Made by a program: the position numbers and the translations under genes. Below, in pieces: positions 19,536-27,041 of a stretch of 64,000 nucleotides of DNA. Source of the stretch: Zophobihabitans entericus (GTDB lineage: Bacteria > Pseudomonadota > Gammaproteobacteria > Enterobacterales > Orbaceae); NCBI RefSeq assembly GCF_011745665.1, contig NZ_CP050253.1, forward strand, positions 1,835,418-1,899,417, written 5' to 3'. The notes under the pieces are model-generated. The model ran no database searches. It had not been told where the DNA came from and saw only the letters and a program-made list of their open reading frames with translations. Position 1 is the first letter of the stretch. Each line of letters starts with the position of its first letter.

Positions 19536-20033
19536 ATGAAAAATATAAAACTCGTTCGGGTCGATTTCCGACTGATTCATGGGCAAGTGATTACTAAATG
19601 GAAAAATATTATCGCCGCTAATCAAATCATTATTGTTGATGACAAATTAGCTAAAGATCCTTTTTTATCTGATATTTATGTAATGGCGGCGCCGCCTGAT
19701 GTTGCAGTACATGTGCTTCCTGAAGATGACTTTGTGGCAAAAGTACAGCAAGGTACTTTTGATGATGGTAGCAGCAATGTTCTGATTTTATTCAAATCTA
19801 TTGGTAATGTGCGTCGTATTGTCGAAAAAGGTGTGCCATTTTCTGAATTACAAATTGGTGGCTTAGGTGGTGGTGAAAACCGTAAAACTGTCGTCACTGG
19901 TGTTTCTATTGATACTAACGATCTTGAAGACCTGAAATTTATGCAAAGTAAAAATGTGAATGTGCATTTTCAGGTCACTCCAGAGGAGGCTAAGGTCGGT
20001 TTAGATAAAGCAATCAGTAAACTAGGAGGATAA
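19536..20033 (+). CDS. PTS mannose-family EIIB component
   Basis: 165 residues. The phosphorylated histidine is H15 in RVDFRLIHGQVITKW, the standard EIIB-Man signature. VDDKLAKDPF and GGLGGGENRKTV are further family blocks. It transfers the phosphoryl group to the sugar as it enters through EIIC/EIID. The length fits SorB/AgaV/LevE-type subunits. AGGGG ribosome site; the gene is tightly packed between EIIA and EIIC. Confidence 0.93.
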   Translation: MKNIKLVRVDFRLIHGQVITKWKNIIAANQIIIVDDKLAKDPFLSDIYVMAAPPDVAVHVLPEDDFVAKVQQGTFDDGSSNVLILFKSIGNVRRIVEKGVPFSELQIGGLGGGENRKTVVTGVSIDTNDLEDLKFMQSKNVNVHFQVTPEEAKVGLDKAISKLGG

Positions 20034-20036
20034 CTT

Positions 20037-20774
20037 ATGTTAGGAGTCGCAATATTTGCAGGCTTATGGTACTGGATCTGTAAAACAGATATTGGTTATG
20101 CCATTACTCATGCTATCAGACAGCCTCTGTTTTCCGCGGTGATTATCGGGATCCTGATGAATGATATTACTCAGGCCGTCATTATCGGTGCTGCGATACA
20201 AATTCTTTATATTGGACTGGTTGCAGCCGGTTCTAATTTACCCGCTGATGACTGCTTAGCCGGACTGATCGCTATTCCCTTAGCGATTAAAACAGGATTA
20301 ACACCAGAACTGGCTATAGCCATTGCGGTACCAATTGGTGTGATGGGTGTATTTATCGATCAGTTTAGAAAAACCGTCAATGCTGTGTTTGTCCATATGG
20401 CAGATAAATATGCCGATGAATGTAATGTCCGTCAGATAAAAATGTGTGCCATTGTCTACCCGACAATTCTGAGTTTCTTTTTACGTTTTCCGGTACCATT
20501 TTTAGCCATTATGTATGGTGAAAACAGTATTAATGCTTTCCTCAATAATGTTCCTGAGTGGCTGATTCATGGCTTTAGTGTGGCGGGCGGTTTATTACCT
20601 GCGCTGGGCTTTGCCTTAACCATTTTTGTGATTGGTAAAAAAGCCTTACTACCGTGGTTCTTTATTGGCTATTTCATCGTGCAATTTAGTGGCATTCCGG
20701 TATTTGGTGCAGCCGTATTTGGCTTATGTGCCGTACTACTTATTGCTCATTATCAAAGTAAAAAAGAAGCGTAA
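20037..20774 (+). CDS. PTS mannose-family EIIC component
   Basis: 245 residues and very hydrophobic with 7-8 TM segments. The family block GILMNDITQAVIIGAAIQILYIG is followed by GSNLPADDCLAGLIAIPLAI. It forms the sugar channel with EIID in the inner membrane. Resemblance is closest to SorA/AgaW-class subunits. It follows EIIB by 3 bases with GGAGGA as ribosome site. Confidence 0.92.
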   Translation: MLGVAIFAGLWYWICKTDIGYAITHAIRQPLFSAVIIGILMNDITQAVIIGAAIQILYIGLVAAGSNLPADDCLAGLIAIPLAIKTGLTPELAIAIAVPIGVMGVFIDQFRKTVNAVFVHMADKYADECNVRQIKMCAIVYPTILSFFLRFPVPFLAIMYGENSINAFLNNVPEWLIHGFSVAGGLLPALGFALTIFVIGKKALLPWFFIGYFIVQFSGIPVFGAAVFGLCAVLLIAHYQSKKEA

Positions 20775-20786
20775 GAGGAATAACAA

Positions 20787-21599
20787 ATGGATAATCAAAT
20801 TACCGAAAAAGATGTCAAAAACAGCTGGCTTTATTACTACATTGTTTGTGAGATGGGGATCTCTTATGAGCGTCTGCAGGCACTGGGTTTTACTGTTGCC
20901 ATGATCCCAATTCTGGAAAAACTTTATCCTAATAAAGAAGACTTAAAACAAGCGTTAAAGCGCCATCTGGTTTTTTATAATACTGAGGCCGTTTATGGTG
21001 CACCAATTAACGGTATTGTCATTGCAATGGAAGAACAAAAAGCCAAAGGCGCCGATATTGAAGATGACGCAATTACGGGAATTAAAACCGGACTTATGGG
21101 GCCTATGGCGGGTATTGGTGACTCAATTGACTGGGCAACGCTGAAGCCGATCATCTTTGGTTTAGCCGTAACTCTTTCTACTAATGGCAGTATTATCGGT
21201 GCGCTATTTATGCTACTCCTGCCGTTAATCCAAATCGTAGTGGGTAGAAAACTGGCGGCTTACGGTTACCGCGCAGGTCAGGCATCAATTCGTGAAATCT
21301 TAAATTCCGGACATATTAAAACACTCATTCTTGGTGCCAGTACGCTTGGTCTGTTTATGATGGGGGCATTATCTTCTACGTACGTCAAGCTAAGTACGCC
21401 GATTACCTTTAGTTTTGGCGATGCTAACCGGCCATTTGTATTACAAGACGTTATCAACAGTATTATTCCGGGTTTATTACCGCTGATTGCCGTCTTTGGT
21501 ATCTATTGGTGGCTTTTGAAGAAAAACCAAAACTTTACCATGATTATGATCTTAATTGTAACTATCTCAATTGGTGGCTCATTTATTGGATTGTTTTAA
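20787..21599 (+). CDS. PTS mannose-family EIID component
   Basis: 270 residues. The N-terminal SWLYYYIVCEMGISYERLQALGF, the FYNTEAVYGAPINGIVIAMEE block and GPMAGIGDSIDWATLKPI are typical EIID. C-terminal TM helices follow. It completes the four-gene EIIA-B-C-D set, so the transporter should be functional. A perfect 9-bp hairpin separates it from the next gene. Confidence 0.93.
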   Translation: MDNQITEKDVKNSWLYYYIVCEMGISYERLQALGFTVAMIPILEKLYPNKEDLKQALKRHLVFYNTEAVYGAPINGIVIAMEEQKAKGADIEDDAITGIKTGLMGPMAGIGDSIDWATLKPIIFGLAVTLSTNGSIIGALFMLLLPLIQIVVGRKLAAYGYRAGQASIREILNSGHIKTLILGASTLGLFMMGALSSTYVKLSTPITFSFGDANRPFVLQDVINSIIPGLLPLIAVFGIYWWLLKKNQNFTMIMILIVTISIGGSFIGLF

Positions 21600-21608
21600 A
21601 TAACAAAG

Positions 21609-21633
21609 GCACCGGGTAGCTGACACCCGGTGC
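21609..21633 (+). other. Intercistronic GC-rich hairpin after EIID
   Basis: GCACCGGGT (21609-21617) pairs perfectly with ACCCGGTGC (21625-21633), loop AGCTGAC. No immediate T-run follows; a weak ATTTTT lies 12 bases on. It is probably a partial terminator or mRNA stabiliser that separates the transport and enzyme halves of the operon. Confidence 0.7.
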
Positions 21634-21662
21634 TAATTAAGATAATTTTTAGGAGAGTGAAA

Positions 21663-22841
21663 GTGAAAGCAATCCATTTTGGAGCTGGCAGTATCGGGCG
21701 CGGTTTTATTGGTGATTTACTGCATGATTCTGGTTATCAAATTGTGTTTATTGATGTTAATGCTCAGTTAGCCGAACAGATGAATAAAACCGGTAGTTAT
21801 GATCTCTATTTAGTTGATGAGAACTACAAAAAGAAGACCATTAATCAGGTCTCGGCTCTGTCCCCTTTGACACAAAAAGAGCAGGTGATTGCAGCAATTT
21901 GTGATGCGGACTTAATCACTACATCAGTCTGGGCAGATAATCTGGCAAAAATTGCTCCGGTATTACATCTGGGCTTACTTGCCAGAAAAGCTAAAAACAG
22001 ACCTAAAGTGAATGTTGTTGTTTGTGAAAATGCCATGGAAAATGGTGATATTTTGCTAGCAGAGCTTTTGAAATGTCAGCCATCAGTAACAAAATCTGAA
22101 CTGAACCAACTGGCTTGTTTCCCAAATACTGCTGTAGATCGCTTAGTGTTAAATTCTCACCGGGACGGTAATGATACGATTGATATTGGTCGTGATTTTG
22201 AGCTGGTGATTGAAAAGCATAAACTCGTCGACTCTACTGATGAACCTATTAAAGGTGCTGAATATACCGATAATCTGAGTAAATATTTAGCGCGTAAACT
22301 CTATGTGATTAATGGTGGACATGCCTGGGCTGGTTATATCGGCTATGTGTATGGTTATGACATTATTCAGGATGTCTTTAATGATCAAAAACTGGTAGGT
22401 CAGGTTAAAGAGACGATGCGCGAAGTTGCCCAGCTACTGGTCAAACAATATCAGTTTGATTATCAGGAATTACTCGACTATATCGACTTTGCGGTGAATC
22501 GTTTCCAGACTCCGGGGATTGTTGACACCATTAATCGAGTTTGTCGTTCTCCAATTCGTAAATTAGCTCCTCAGGATCGTTTAGTCGGCCCGGCTGTACT
22601 TTGTGAACAATATCAGTGTGATAATCACTTCATAATCAAAGGTATTGCAGCTGCATTCCTATTCTTTAACGCTGATGACCAGCAATGTATTGAACTCAAA
22701 CAATATATTGAACAAAACAGTATTGAAAAAGCAATTACACATTACACCGCGATCAAGCCGGAAGCTTCCATGTATCAGCAGATTTTACAAAATTATTATG
22801 AGTTAAAAGCAATTAAACAACAGCATCGACATGACGGGTAG
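21663..22841 (+). CDS. Mannitol-1-phosphate 5-dehydrogenase-like (MtlD family)
   Basis: 392 residues from a GTG start at 21663, which is 7 bases after AGGAG and gives MKAIHFGAG, the MtlD beginning; the in-frame GTG at 21657 is too close to the ribosome site. The Rossmann motif GAGSIGRGFIG is clear. Further MtlD blocks are CENAMENG, FPNTAVDRLV, the catalytic-region RKLYVINGGHAWAGYIGY (MtlD has K and N-x-G-H in this place) and CRSPIRKLAPQDRLVGPA. It should interconvert a polyol phosphate and a ketose phosphate with NAD. Divergence in many blocks means the polyol need not be mannitol. Confidence 0.8.
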   Translation: MKAIHFGAGSIGRGFIGDLLHDSGYQIVFIDVNAQLAEQMNKTGSYDLYLVDENYKKKTINQVSALSPLTQKEQVIAAICDADLITTSVWADNLAKIAPVLHLGLLARKAKNRPKVNVVVCENAMENGDILLAELLKCQPSVTKSELNQLACFPNTAVDRLVLNSHRDGNDTIDIGRDFELVIEKHKLVDSTDEPIKGAEYTDNLSKYLARKLYVINGGHAWAGYIGYVYGYDIIQDVFNDQKLVGQVKETMREVAQLLVKQYQFDYQELLDYIDFAVNRFQTPGIVDTINRVCRSPIRKLAPQDRLVGPAVLCEQYQCDNHFIIKGIAAAFLFFNADDQQCIELKQYIEQNSIEKAITHYTAIKPEASMYQQILQNYYELKAIKQQHRHDG

Positions 22842-22850
22842 GTGACAGAG

Positions 22851-23519
22851 ATGAAATTTTCCAATAAAAGCGGGCTGTTTATTGTTGAACAGCTAATTAC
22901 TGCGATACAGGCTAATAAAGAGTATCTCAGTGATATTGACGGTGCTGTAGGTGATGGCGATCACGGCATCAATATGAATAAAGGTTTCGCCTTAGCCAGA
23001 GAAGAACTGGATAACCAGACAATGAATCTGAGTGATGGTTTGATGACTATCAGTAAAGTGCTGGTGAATAAAATTGGTGGTTCCATGGGGCCACTCTATG
23101 GCAGCTTATTTAGAGGGCTGAGCGTGGCATCTCGCATCAGTGAGCAAATCGATAAAGAGGTGATGTTTGCCATGCTAGAAAAGGCCAGTAACAACGTTAA
23201 ACAATTAACCACGGCGCAAGTTGGTGATAAGACGCTGATCGATGTACTTGACCCTGCAATAGCTGCTTATGAGCAGGCGTTGCAACAAAATAAATCTTTT
23301 ATTGAATGTTTAGATGCGATGACTCATGCCAGTGAGAAAGGCTGGCAGTCGACCAAAGATTTAATTGCTAAAGTTGGGCGTGGTAGTCGTCTAGGTGAAA
23401 GAACAGTTGGTCATCTTGATGCCGGGGCAACATCCTGTCACATCATTTTGAACACTATCGCAGAGTCGGCAATGACTTTACTGCAAAAACAGGGGGAACA
23501 GTATGCAACGATTTATTAA
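22851..23519 (+). CDS. Dihydroxyacetone kinase DhaL-type subunit
   Basis: 222 residues from ATG 22851; a GTG at 22842 that abuts the previous stop is a possible alternative. Nucleotide-binding DhaL domain: DGAVGDGDHGINMNKGF with the Mg-binding aspartates, GGSMGPLYGSLFRGL, GDKTLIDVLDPA and GRGSRLGERTVGHLDAGATS. DhaL phosphorylates dihydroxyacetone, or a related short ketose, held by DhaK. PTS-type systems need DhaM to recharge bound ADP, while others use ATP; sequence alone does not tell which this is. It overlaps dhaK by 17 bases. Confidence 0.9.
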   Translation: MKFSNKSGLFIVEQLITAIQANKEYLSDIDGAVGDGDHGINMNKGFALAREELDNQTMNLSDGLMTISKVLVNKIGGSMGPLYGSLFRGLSVASRISEQIDKEVMFAMLEKASNNVKQLTTAQVGDKTLIDVLDPAIAAYEQALQQNKSFIECLDAMTHASEKGWQSTKDLIAKVGRGSRLGERTVGHLDAGATSCHIILNTIAESAMTLLQKQGEQYATIY

Positions 23520-24513
23520 TGATCCTGACTTAGTGGTTGAAGATATGTTAAAGGGTTATCAAAAAGCCCATCAGGATTTAATTACGGTTTCTAAAAATAA
23601 TGATCGAGTCATTAAACTAAAAAATGCGCCGATTAAAGGAAAAGTAGGCATTGTTACTGGTGGTGGTAGCGGGCATGAGCCCTGTTTTTTAGGCTATGTT
23701 GGTCATAATATGGTTGATGCGGTCGCGGTCGGAGAAGTGTTCTCATCACCAACCGCTCAGTCATTCTATGATGCCTTTACTGAAGCAGATGCCGGTCAGG
23801 GAGTCGCCTGTTTATTTGGTAACTATGCCGGTGACAATATGAACGTCAAAATGGCAATTCAAATGGCAGAAGATGATGGTATTACTGTGAAATACGTTAC
23901 TGCCACAGATGATGTTGCCTCATCACCAAAAGAGACTCGTCATAAACGGCATGGCATTGCCGGTGGTGTCTTTATGTGGAAAGTTGGCGGCGCCAGAGCA
24001 GCACTTGGCGGCTCGCTTGATGAAGTAATAACTTCTGCACAAAAGGCGGTGGATAACACGCGCAGTATTTGTGTTGGGCTTTCAGCCTGTACGATTCCAG
24101 CTGTTGGTCATCCAAACTTTAAAATTGCTGAAAATACGATGGAATTTGGGATTGGTCATCATGGTGAAGCGGGTATTCGGGTTGAAGCCATTAAAACCGC
24201 AGATGAAATTGCCACAGAAATGACGCAGGCAATTTTAGATGATTTTTCTTTCTCTGATTCAAATCATGAACTGGCTGTCATGCTATCCGGGCTGGGTACC
24301 ACACCAATTATGGAGTTGTATATCTTGTATGACAAAGTAGAAAAAATCCTCAAGGAAAAGGGACTCTGTATCTACAAAGTCTTTATCGGAAATTATGTGA
24401 CATCGCTGGATATGAATGGGACTTGCCTGACCATTATGCAACTTGATGATGAGTTGAAAACTTTACTTGATCATCCTGCTAAATCAGTCGGAATTGAAAT
24501 TAGCGCAAAATAA
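23503..24513 (+). CDS. Dihydroxyacetone kinase DhaK-type subunit
   Basis: 336 residues. Substrate-binding subunit that holds the ketone covalently on a histidine. The residues corresponding to E. coli DhaK H56, D109 and H218 are H58 (GGGSGHEP), D111 (NYAGDNMN) and H220 (GIGHHGEAGIR), all present. Family blocks ACTIPAVGHPNF and GNYVTSLDMNGTCLTI also match. The target may be dihydroxyacetone, glyceraldehyde, erythrulose or a product of the HPS-like aldolase next door. No dhaM or dhaR is present. Order here is dhaL-dhaK, the reverse of E. coli dhaKLM. Confidence 0.92.
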   Translation: MQRFINDPDLVVEDMLKGYQKAHQDLITVSKNNDRVIKLKNAPIKGKVGIVTGGGSGHEPCFLGYVGHNMVDAVAVGEVFSSPTAQSFYDAFTEADAGQGVACLFGNYAGDNMNVKMAIQMAEDDGITVKYVTATDDVASSPKETRHKRHGIAGGVFMWKVGGARAALGGSLDEVITSAQKAVDNTRSICVGLSACTIPAVGHPNFKIAENTMEFGIGHHGEAGIRVEAIKTADEIATEMTQAILDDFSFSDSNHELAVMLSGLGTTPIMELYILYDKVEKILKEKGLCIYKVFIGNYVTSLDMNGTCLTIMQLDDELKTLLDHPAKSVGIEISAK

Positions 24514-24568
24514 TAACTAGATATTTTTATATGACTTAGAACTTCAATTTAACTAAAGGATAGTATGT

Positions 24569-25198
24569 ATGAAACTACAATTAGCACTTGATGAGTTAAA
24601 ACTTCCTGAAGCCTTAGCCTTAGCTGAAAAGGTGATTGATTATGTGGATATTATTGAAATTGGTACTCCGTTTGTGATCGATGAAGGAATGAATGCGGTC
24701 AGAAAATTTAGAGAGAAGTTTCCGCACGTAGAGATACTTTCTGACGAAAAGATTATGGATGGTGGGCACCTGGAGTCAAAGCTGGCTTTTGAAGCTGGGG
24801 CAAACTACGTTACGGTGCTTGGTGTGACTGATATTTTAACTGTTAAAGCATGTTTAAAAGCAGCAAAAGAGTATAACAAAGAAGTTGTAGTGGACATGAT
24901 TTGTGTTGAAGATCTGCCGACAAAAATTCGTGAGATGGAAGAGATTGGCGCTCATGTTTTAGCGGTGCATACTGGCGCTGACCAGCAGGCAGCCGGGCGT
25001 CAGCCAATTGATGATTTAAAAGTGATGGTAGCTCATGCTAAAAAAGCCAAAATTGCAGTTGCTGGTGGAATTAACAGTAAGACTATTCATAAATACGTTG
25101 AGCTTAATCCGGATATTATTATTGTTGGTTCTGGGATTGGTAATGCAGCAGACCCGGTTGAAGAAGCTCGCCTGATTAAACAAGCCATGACTAAATAG
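24569..25198 (+). CDS. hxlA: 3-hexulose-6-phosphate synthase-like (HxlA/KGPDC family)
   Basis: 209 residues, TIM-barrel decarboxylase/aldolase of the orotidine-5'-phosphate decarboxylase suprafamily. The N-terminal MKLQLALD, VDIIEIGTPF, the metal/catalytic motif D59-x-K61-x-x-D64 (in SDEKIMDGG), VDMICVEDL and VHTGADQQAAGR all follow HPS. Authentic HPS couples formaldehyde and ribulose 5-phosphate into arabino-3-hexulose 6-phosphate, or the reverse. The usual DLKTMDAG reads DEKIMDGG here, so a shifted substrate is possible. The PHI gene follows after 14 bases, the normal partner. Confidence 0.85.
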   Translation: MKLQLALDELKLPEALALAEKVIDYVDIIEIGTPFVIDEGMNAVRKFREKFPHVEILSDEKIMDGGHLESKLAFEAGANYVTVLGVTDILTVKACLKAAKEYNKEVVVDMICVEDLPTKIREMEEIGAHVLAVHTGADQQAAGRQPIDDLKVMVAHAKKAKIAVAGGINSKTIHKYVELNPDIIIVGSGIGNAADPVEEARLIKQAMTK

Positions 25199-25212
25199 GG
25201 AAGGAATATCGT

Positions 25213-25776
25213 ATGTCAAAATGTAAAAATTTATTGGCGATTATTACTGAATTATCGAGTGATGCACAATTAGTTGATAGTAAGAGTGTGGAAAAAGTAC
25301 AGAAGCTAATTTGTAATGCCAAGCGGATTTTTTTGGCCGGAGCAGGGCGTTCAGGTTTTGCTGCCAGGGCTTTCTCTAACCGCTTAATGCACTTGGGTTA
25401 TACGGTGTATTTTGTGGGTGAACCGACAACTCCATCAATCCAAAAAGGTGACTTACTGATTATTGGATCAGGATCCGGCGAAACTGGGAGTTTGGTCACT
25501 ATGGCGCAAAAAGCTCATAAACAAGGCGCTAAGATCGCAACATTGACAATCTTTCCTGAGAATACAATCGGCAAACTGGCAAGTGCTTGTATTAAGATTC
25601 CAGGAATGACGGCAAAAAGCGATTCTAAAAATGAGAAAGCAGAAACAGTACAGCCACTTGGTTCTTCGTTTGAGCAATTAAGCTGGCTGGTTTATGACAG
25701 CATGATTATTGAACTGAAGAAAATCACCGGGCAGTCAGATGAACAGATGTTTTATCGGCATGCGAATTTAGAGTAG
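25213..25776 (+). CDS. hxlB: 6-phospho-3-hexuloisomerase-like SIS protein
   Basis: 187 residues with one SIS domain: FLAGAGRSGFAARAFSNRLMHLGY and GDLLIIGSGSGETGSL bind the sugar phosphate. TVQPLGSSFEQLSWLVYDSMI is the PHI-specific C-terminal half with the catalytic Glu region. The enzyme isomerises 3-hexulose 6-phosphate to fructose 6-phosphate. With the HPS homologue it gives the operon an exit into glycolysis or a formaldehyde-linked C1 route. It is the last gene of the operon and is followed by a terminator. Confidence 0.9.
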   Translation: MSKCKNLLAIITELSSDAQLVDSKSVEKVQKLICNAKRIFLAGAGRSGFAARAFSNRLMHLGYTVYFVGEPTTPSIQKGDLLIIGSGSGETGSLVTMAQKAHKQGAKIATLTIFPENTIGKLASACIKIPGMTAKSDSKNEKAETVQPLGSSFEQLSWLVYDSMIIELKKITGQSDEQMFYRHANLE

Positions 25777-25781
25777 GGATT

Positions 25782-25802
25782 GGGGCTGTTGGCCCCTTTT
25801 TA
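25782..25802 (+). terminator. Rho-independent terminator of the PTS/HPS operon
   Basis: GGGGC, loop TGTTG, GCCCC, then TTTTTA, six bases after the hxlB stop. Confidence 0.88.
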
Positions 25803-25818
25803 ATGCGGATTTAGTGTT

Positions 25819-26096
25819 GTTATTAGCAGGGTATTTAAGCGGGGAGCACGCCCCACTTTACGTGTTTTTTGTGTAGTTAGTTGTTATTAGCATTGGGTTT
25901 GGGGCGGGCTGCGCCGCCCGTGCGTAATGTTTTGGTGATGTCATTAGTAGGGTTTTGAGTGGGGTAGTGACCCCACTGTCGCTTTGCTTTTGTTTTGTGT
26001 AGTGGCTGGTGCAGTGGGACTTGATGGCCTACCGCACCCCATAGGCACCCGCTCGAGGACTCGCTAAGACCTATGAGGTACGCTCTCCATCAATCA
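25819..26096 (+). repeat. Hairpin-module array with palindromic core, copy 1
   Basis: Three related modules follow one another. Each starts (G)TTATTAGCA or a variant and carries a GC-rich hairpin: module B 25819-25868 (GCGGGG/CCCC), module A 25883-25935 (GGGCGG/CCGCCC) and module C 25941-26000 (AGTGGGG/CCCCACT). The core at 26019-26096 follows; it is closed by TTGATGG (26021-26027) and CCATCAA (26087-26093), with an inner stem CATAGG/CCTATG. The core is identical over 78 bases to the inverted core at 42983-43060. No convincing ORF lies inside. Confidence 0.85.
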
Positions 26097-26230
26097 CGGC
26101 AACGGCTTTGTAAATTACAGTACAACCATCAAAACTAATCATAATAAAATTAACATTAAAAATAGATTTTCTTATTAAATTCAATGTACAAATATAATCT
26201 TTATATCTTTGGATATTATAGAAAGTCAAT

Positions 26231-26306
26231 TGAGCTTAGCGGTGCTATGGAGTAAGCGTTACATGGATTGCATGTTCAGCGCATCGGAATAGTACCGTTA
26301 AGCTCA
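26231..26306. repeat. Long imperfect palindrome with 18-base arms
   Basis: TGAGCTTAGCGGTGCTAT (26231-26248) pairs with ATAGTACCGTTAAGCTCA (26289-26306); the only non-Watson-Crick pairs are two G-U. An inner ACATG/CATGT hairpin sits in the 40-base loop. It may be a MITE-like remnant or a small structured RNA. No second copy was seen in the window. Confidence 0.7.
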
Positions 26307-26320
26307 CCCACAGACTAATT

Positions 26321-26374
26321 ATTGTCACCATACTAAGATCTATCAAGCGCGGCAGTGCCGCGCAACACATCAAC
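26321..26374. repeat. Short repeat D, copy 1 (GCGCGGC hairpin)
   Basis: Shares CTAAGATCTA followed by a GCGCGGC/GCCGCGC hairpin (26347-26363) and CAAC with 56867-56920. Both copies lie downstream of a hairpin-module array. Confidence 0.7.
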
Positions 26375-26401
26375 TAAGCAACTTGAAAATATAAAAACTT
26401 C

Positions 26402-26443
26402 AATAAAATCAAATGCTTATAATTTTAACTATTTGATTTTATT
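26402..26443. terminator. AT-rich palindromic element, AATAAAATCAAA family
   Basis: AATAAAATCAAATGCTTAT pairs imperfectly with AACTATTTGATTTTATT. It lies downstream (3') of the minus-strand ubiT gene. Confidence 0.6.
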
Positions 26444-26468
26444 ACAGATTTTAATAAACGATAGACAA

Positions 26469-26495
26469 TAAAAATGACCCTAAAGGCCATTTTTA
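26469..26495 (-). terminator. Terminator after ubiT
   Basis: On the minus strand AAAATGGCC, loop TTTA, GGGTCATTTTTATT. The stem is continuous with one G-U pair and has a T-run. Confidence 0.75.
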
Positions 26496-26525
26496 TTATA
26501 AACAGAATGAGATTTAGACTAACTG

Positions 26526-27029
26526 TTATAGCTCTTCCTGATGCTTCTTCCCAGCTTCGATAAAGTTAGCCAGTTGTTCCAGACCAATACGCAGTGCCTT
26601 TGGCATAGTATCAAGATCAATAGAATCCATCAGATTTTTAACATTTAACCCAAGCTCAGTATCACCCTCAATAATCAGGCGGCGCTGGAAAAATAGAGTA
26701 TCTGGATCCTGACGGCGCGTTGCAATCAGTACTAAATCATTGGTCTCACCACTGAACGAGACATCAGGAATTTCATCCTGACTGACCACCAACTGATTAT
26801 CAATAAGACTGATGAACCAGCTTAGCTGCAAGTCTCGGACTTCAATTTTCAGCCAACGGTTCTCCAGAAAATCTAAATCACCATCTTCAAGAGACTGCTG
26901 AAATTGTAATTGTAAGAGTTGTTCAATAAGTTTACGTTTTACCGAAAATGGAACATAACGCAGTGGCACACTTAATACATCCGGTGCTTTTTCCATGACC
27001 ATTACATGTAATTTTTTGTACATATCCAT
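26526..27029 (-). CDS. ubiT: Ubiquinone biosynthesis accessory factor UbiT (SCP2 domain)
   Basis: About 168 residues; ATG at 27029 chosen, with a GTG one codon upstream as alternative. It is an SCP2-like lipid-binding protein that aligns closely with E. coli YhbT/UbiT: LSVPLRYVPFSVKRKLIEQLL, LEDGDLDFLENRWLKIEVRDL, RRQDPDTLFFQRRLIIEGDTELGL and MPKALRI. UbiT works with UbiU and UbiV in O2-independent ubiquinone synthesis, which matters for anaerobic nitrate respiration. ubiU and ubiV, usually divergent neighbours, are not in the window. It lies 12 bases after the antiporter gene. Confidence 0.92.
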   Translation of the reverse strand: MDMYKKLHVMVMEKAPDVLSVPLRYVPFSVKRKLIEQLLQLQFQQSLEDGDLDFLENRWLKIEVRDLQLSWFISLIDNQLVVSQDEIPDVSFSGETNDLVLIATRRQDPDTLFFQRRLIIEGDTELGLNVKNLMDSIDLDTMPKALRIGLEQLANFIEAGKKHQEEL

Positions 27030-27041
27030 CACGACTAATTC

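Noticed and set aside
26231-26306. Possible integron attC site: the right arm contains GTTAAGC.
   Set aside because: The left arm reads GCTTAGC, not the RYYYAAC partner, the inner core sites are missing, and there is no cassette gene or integrase nearby.
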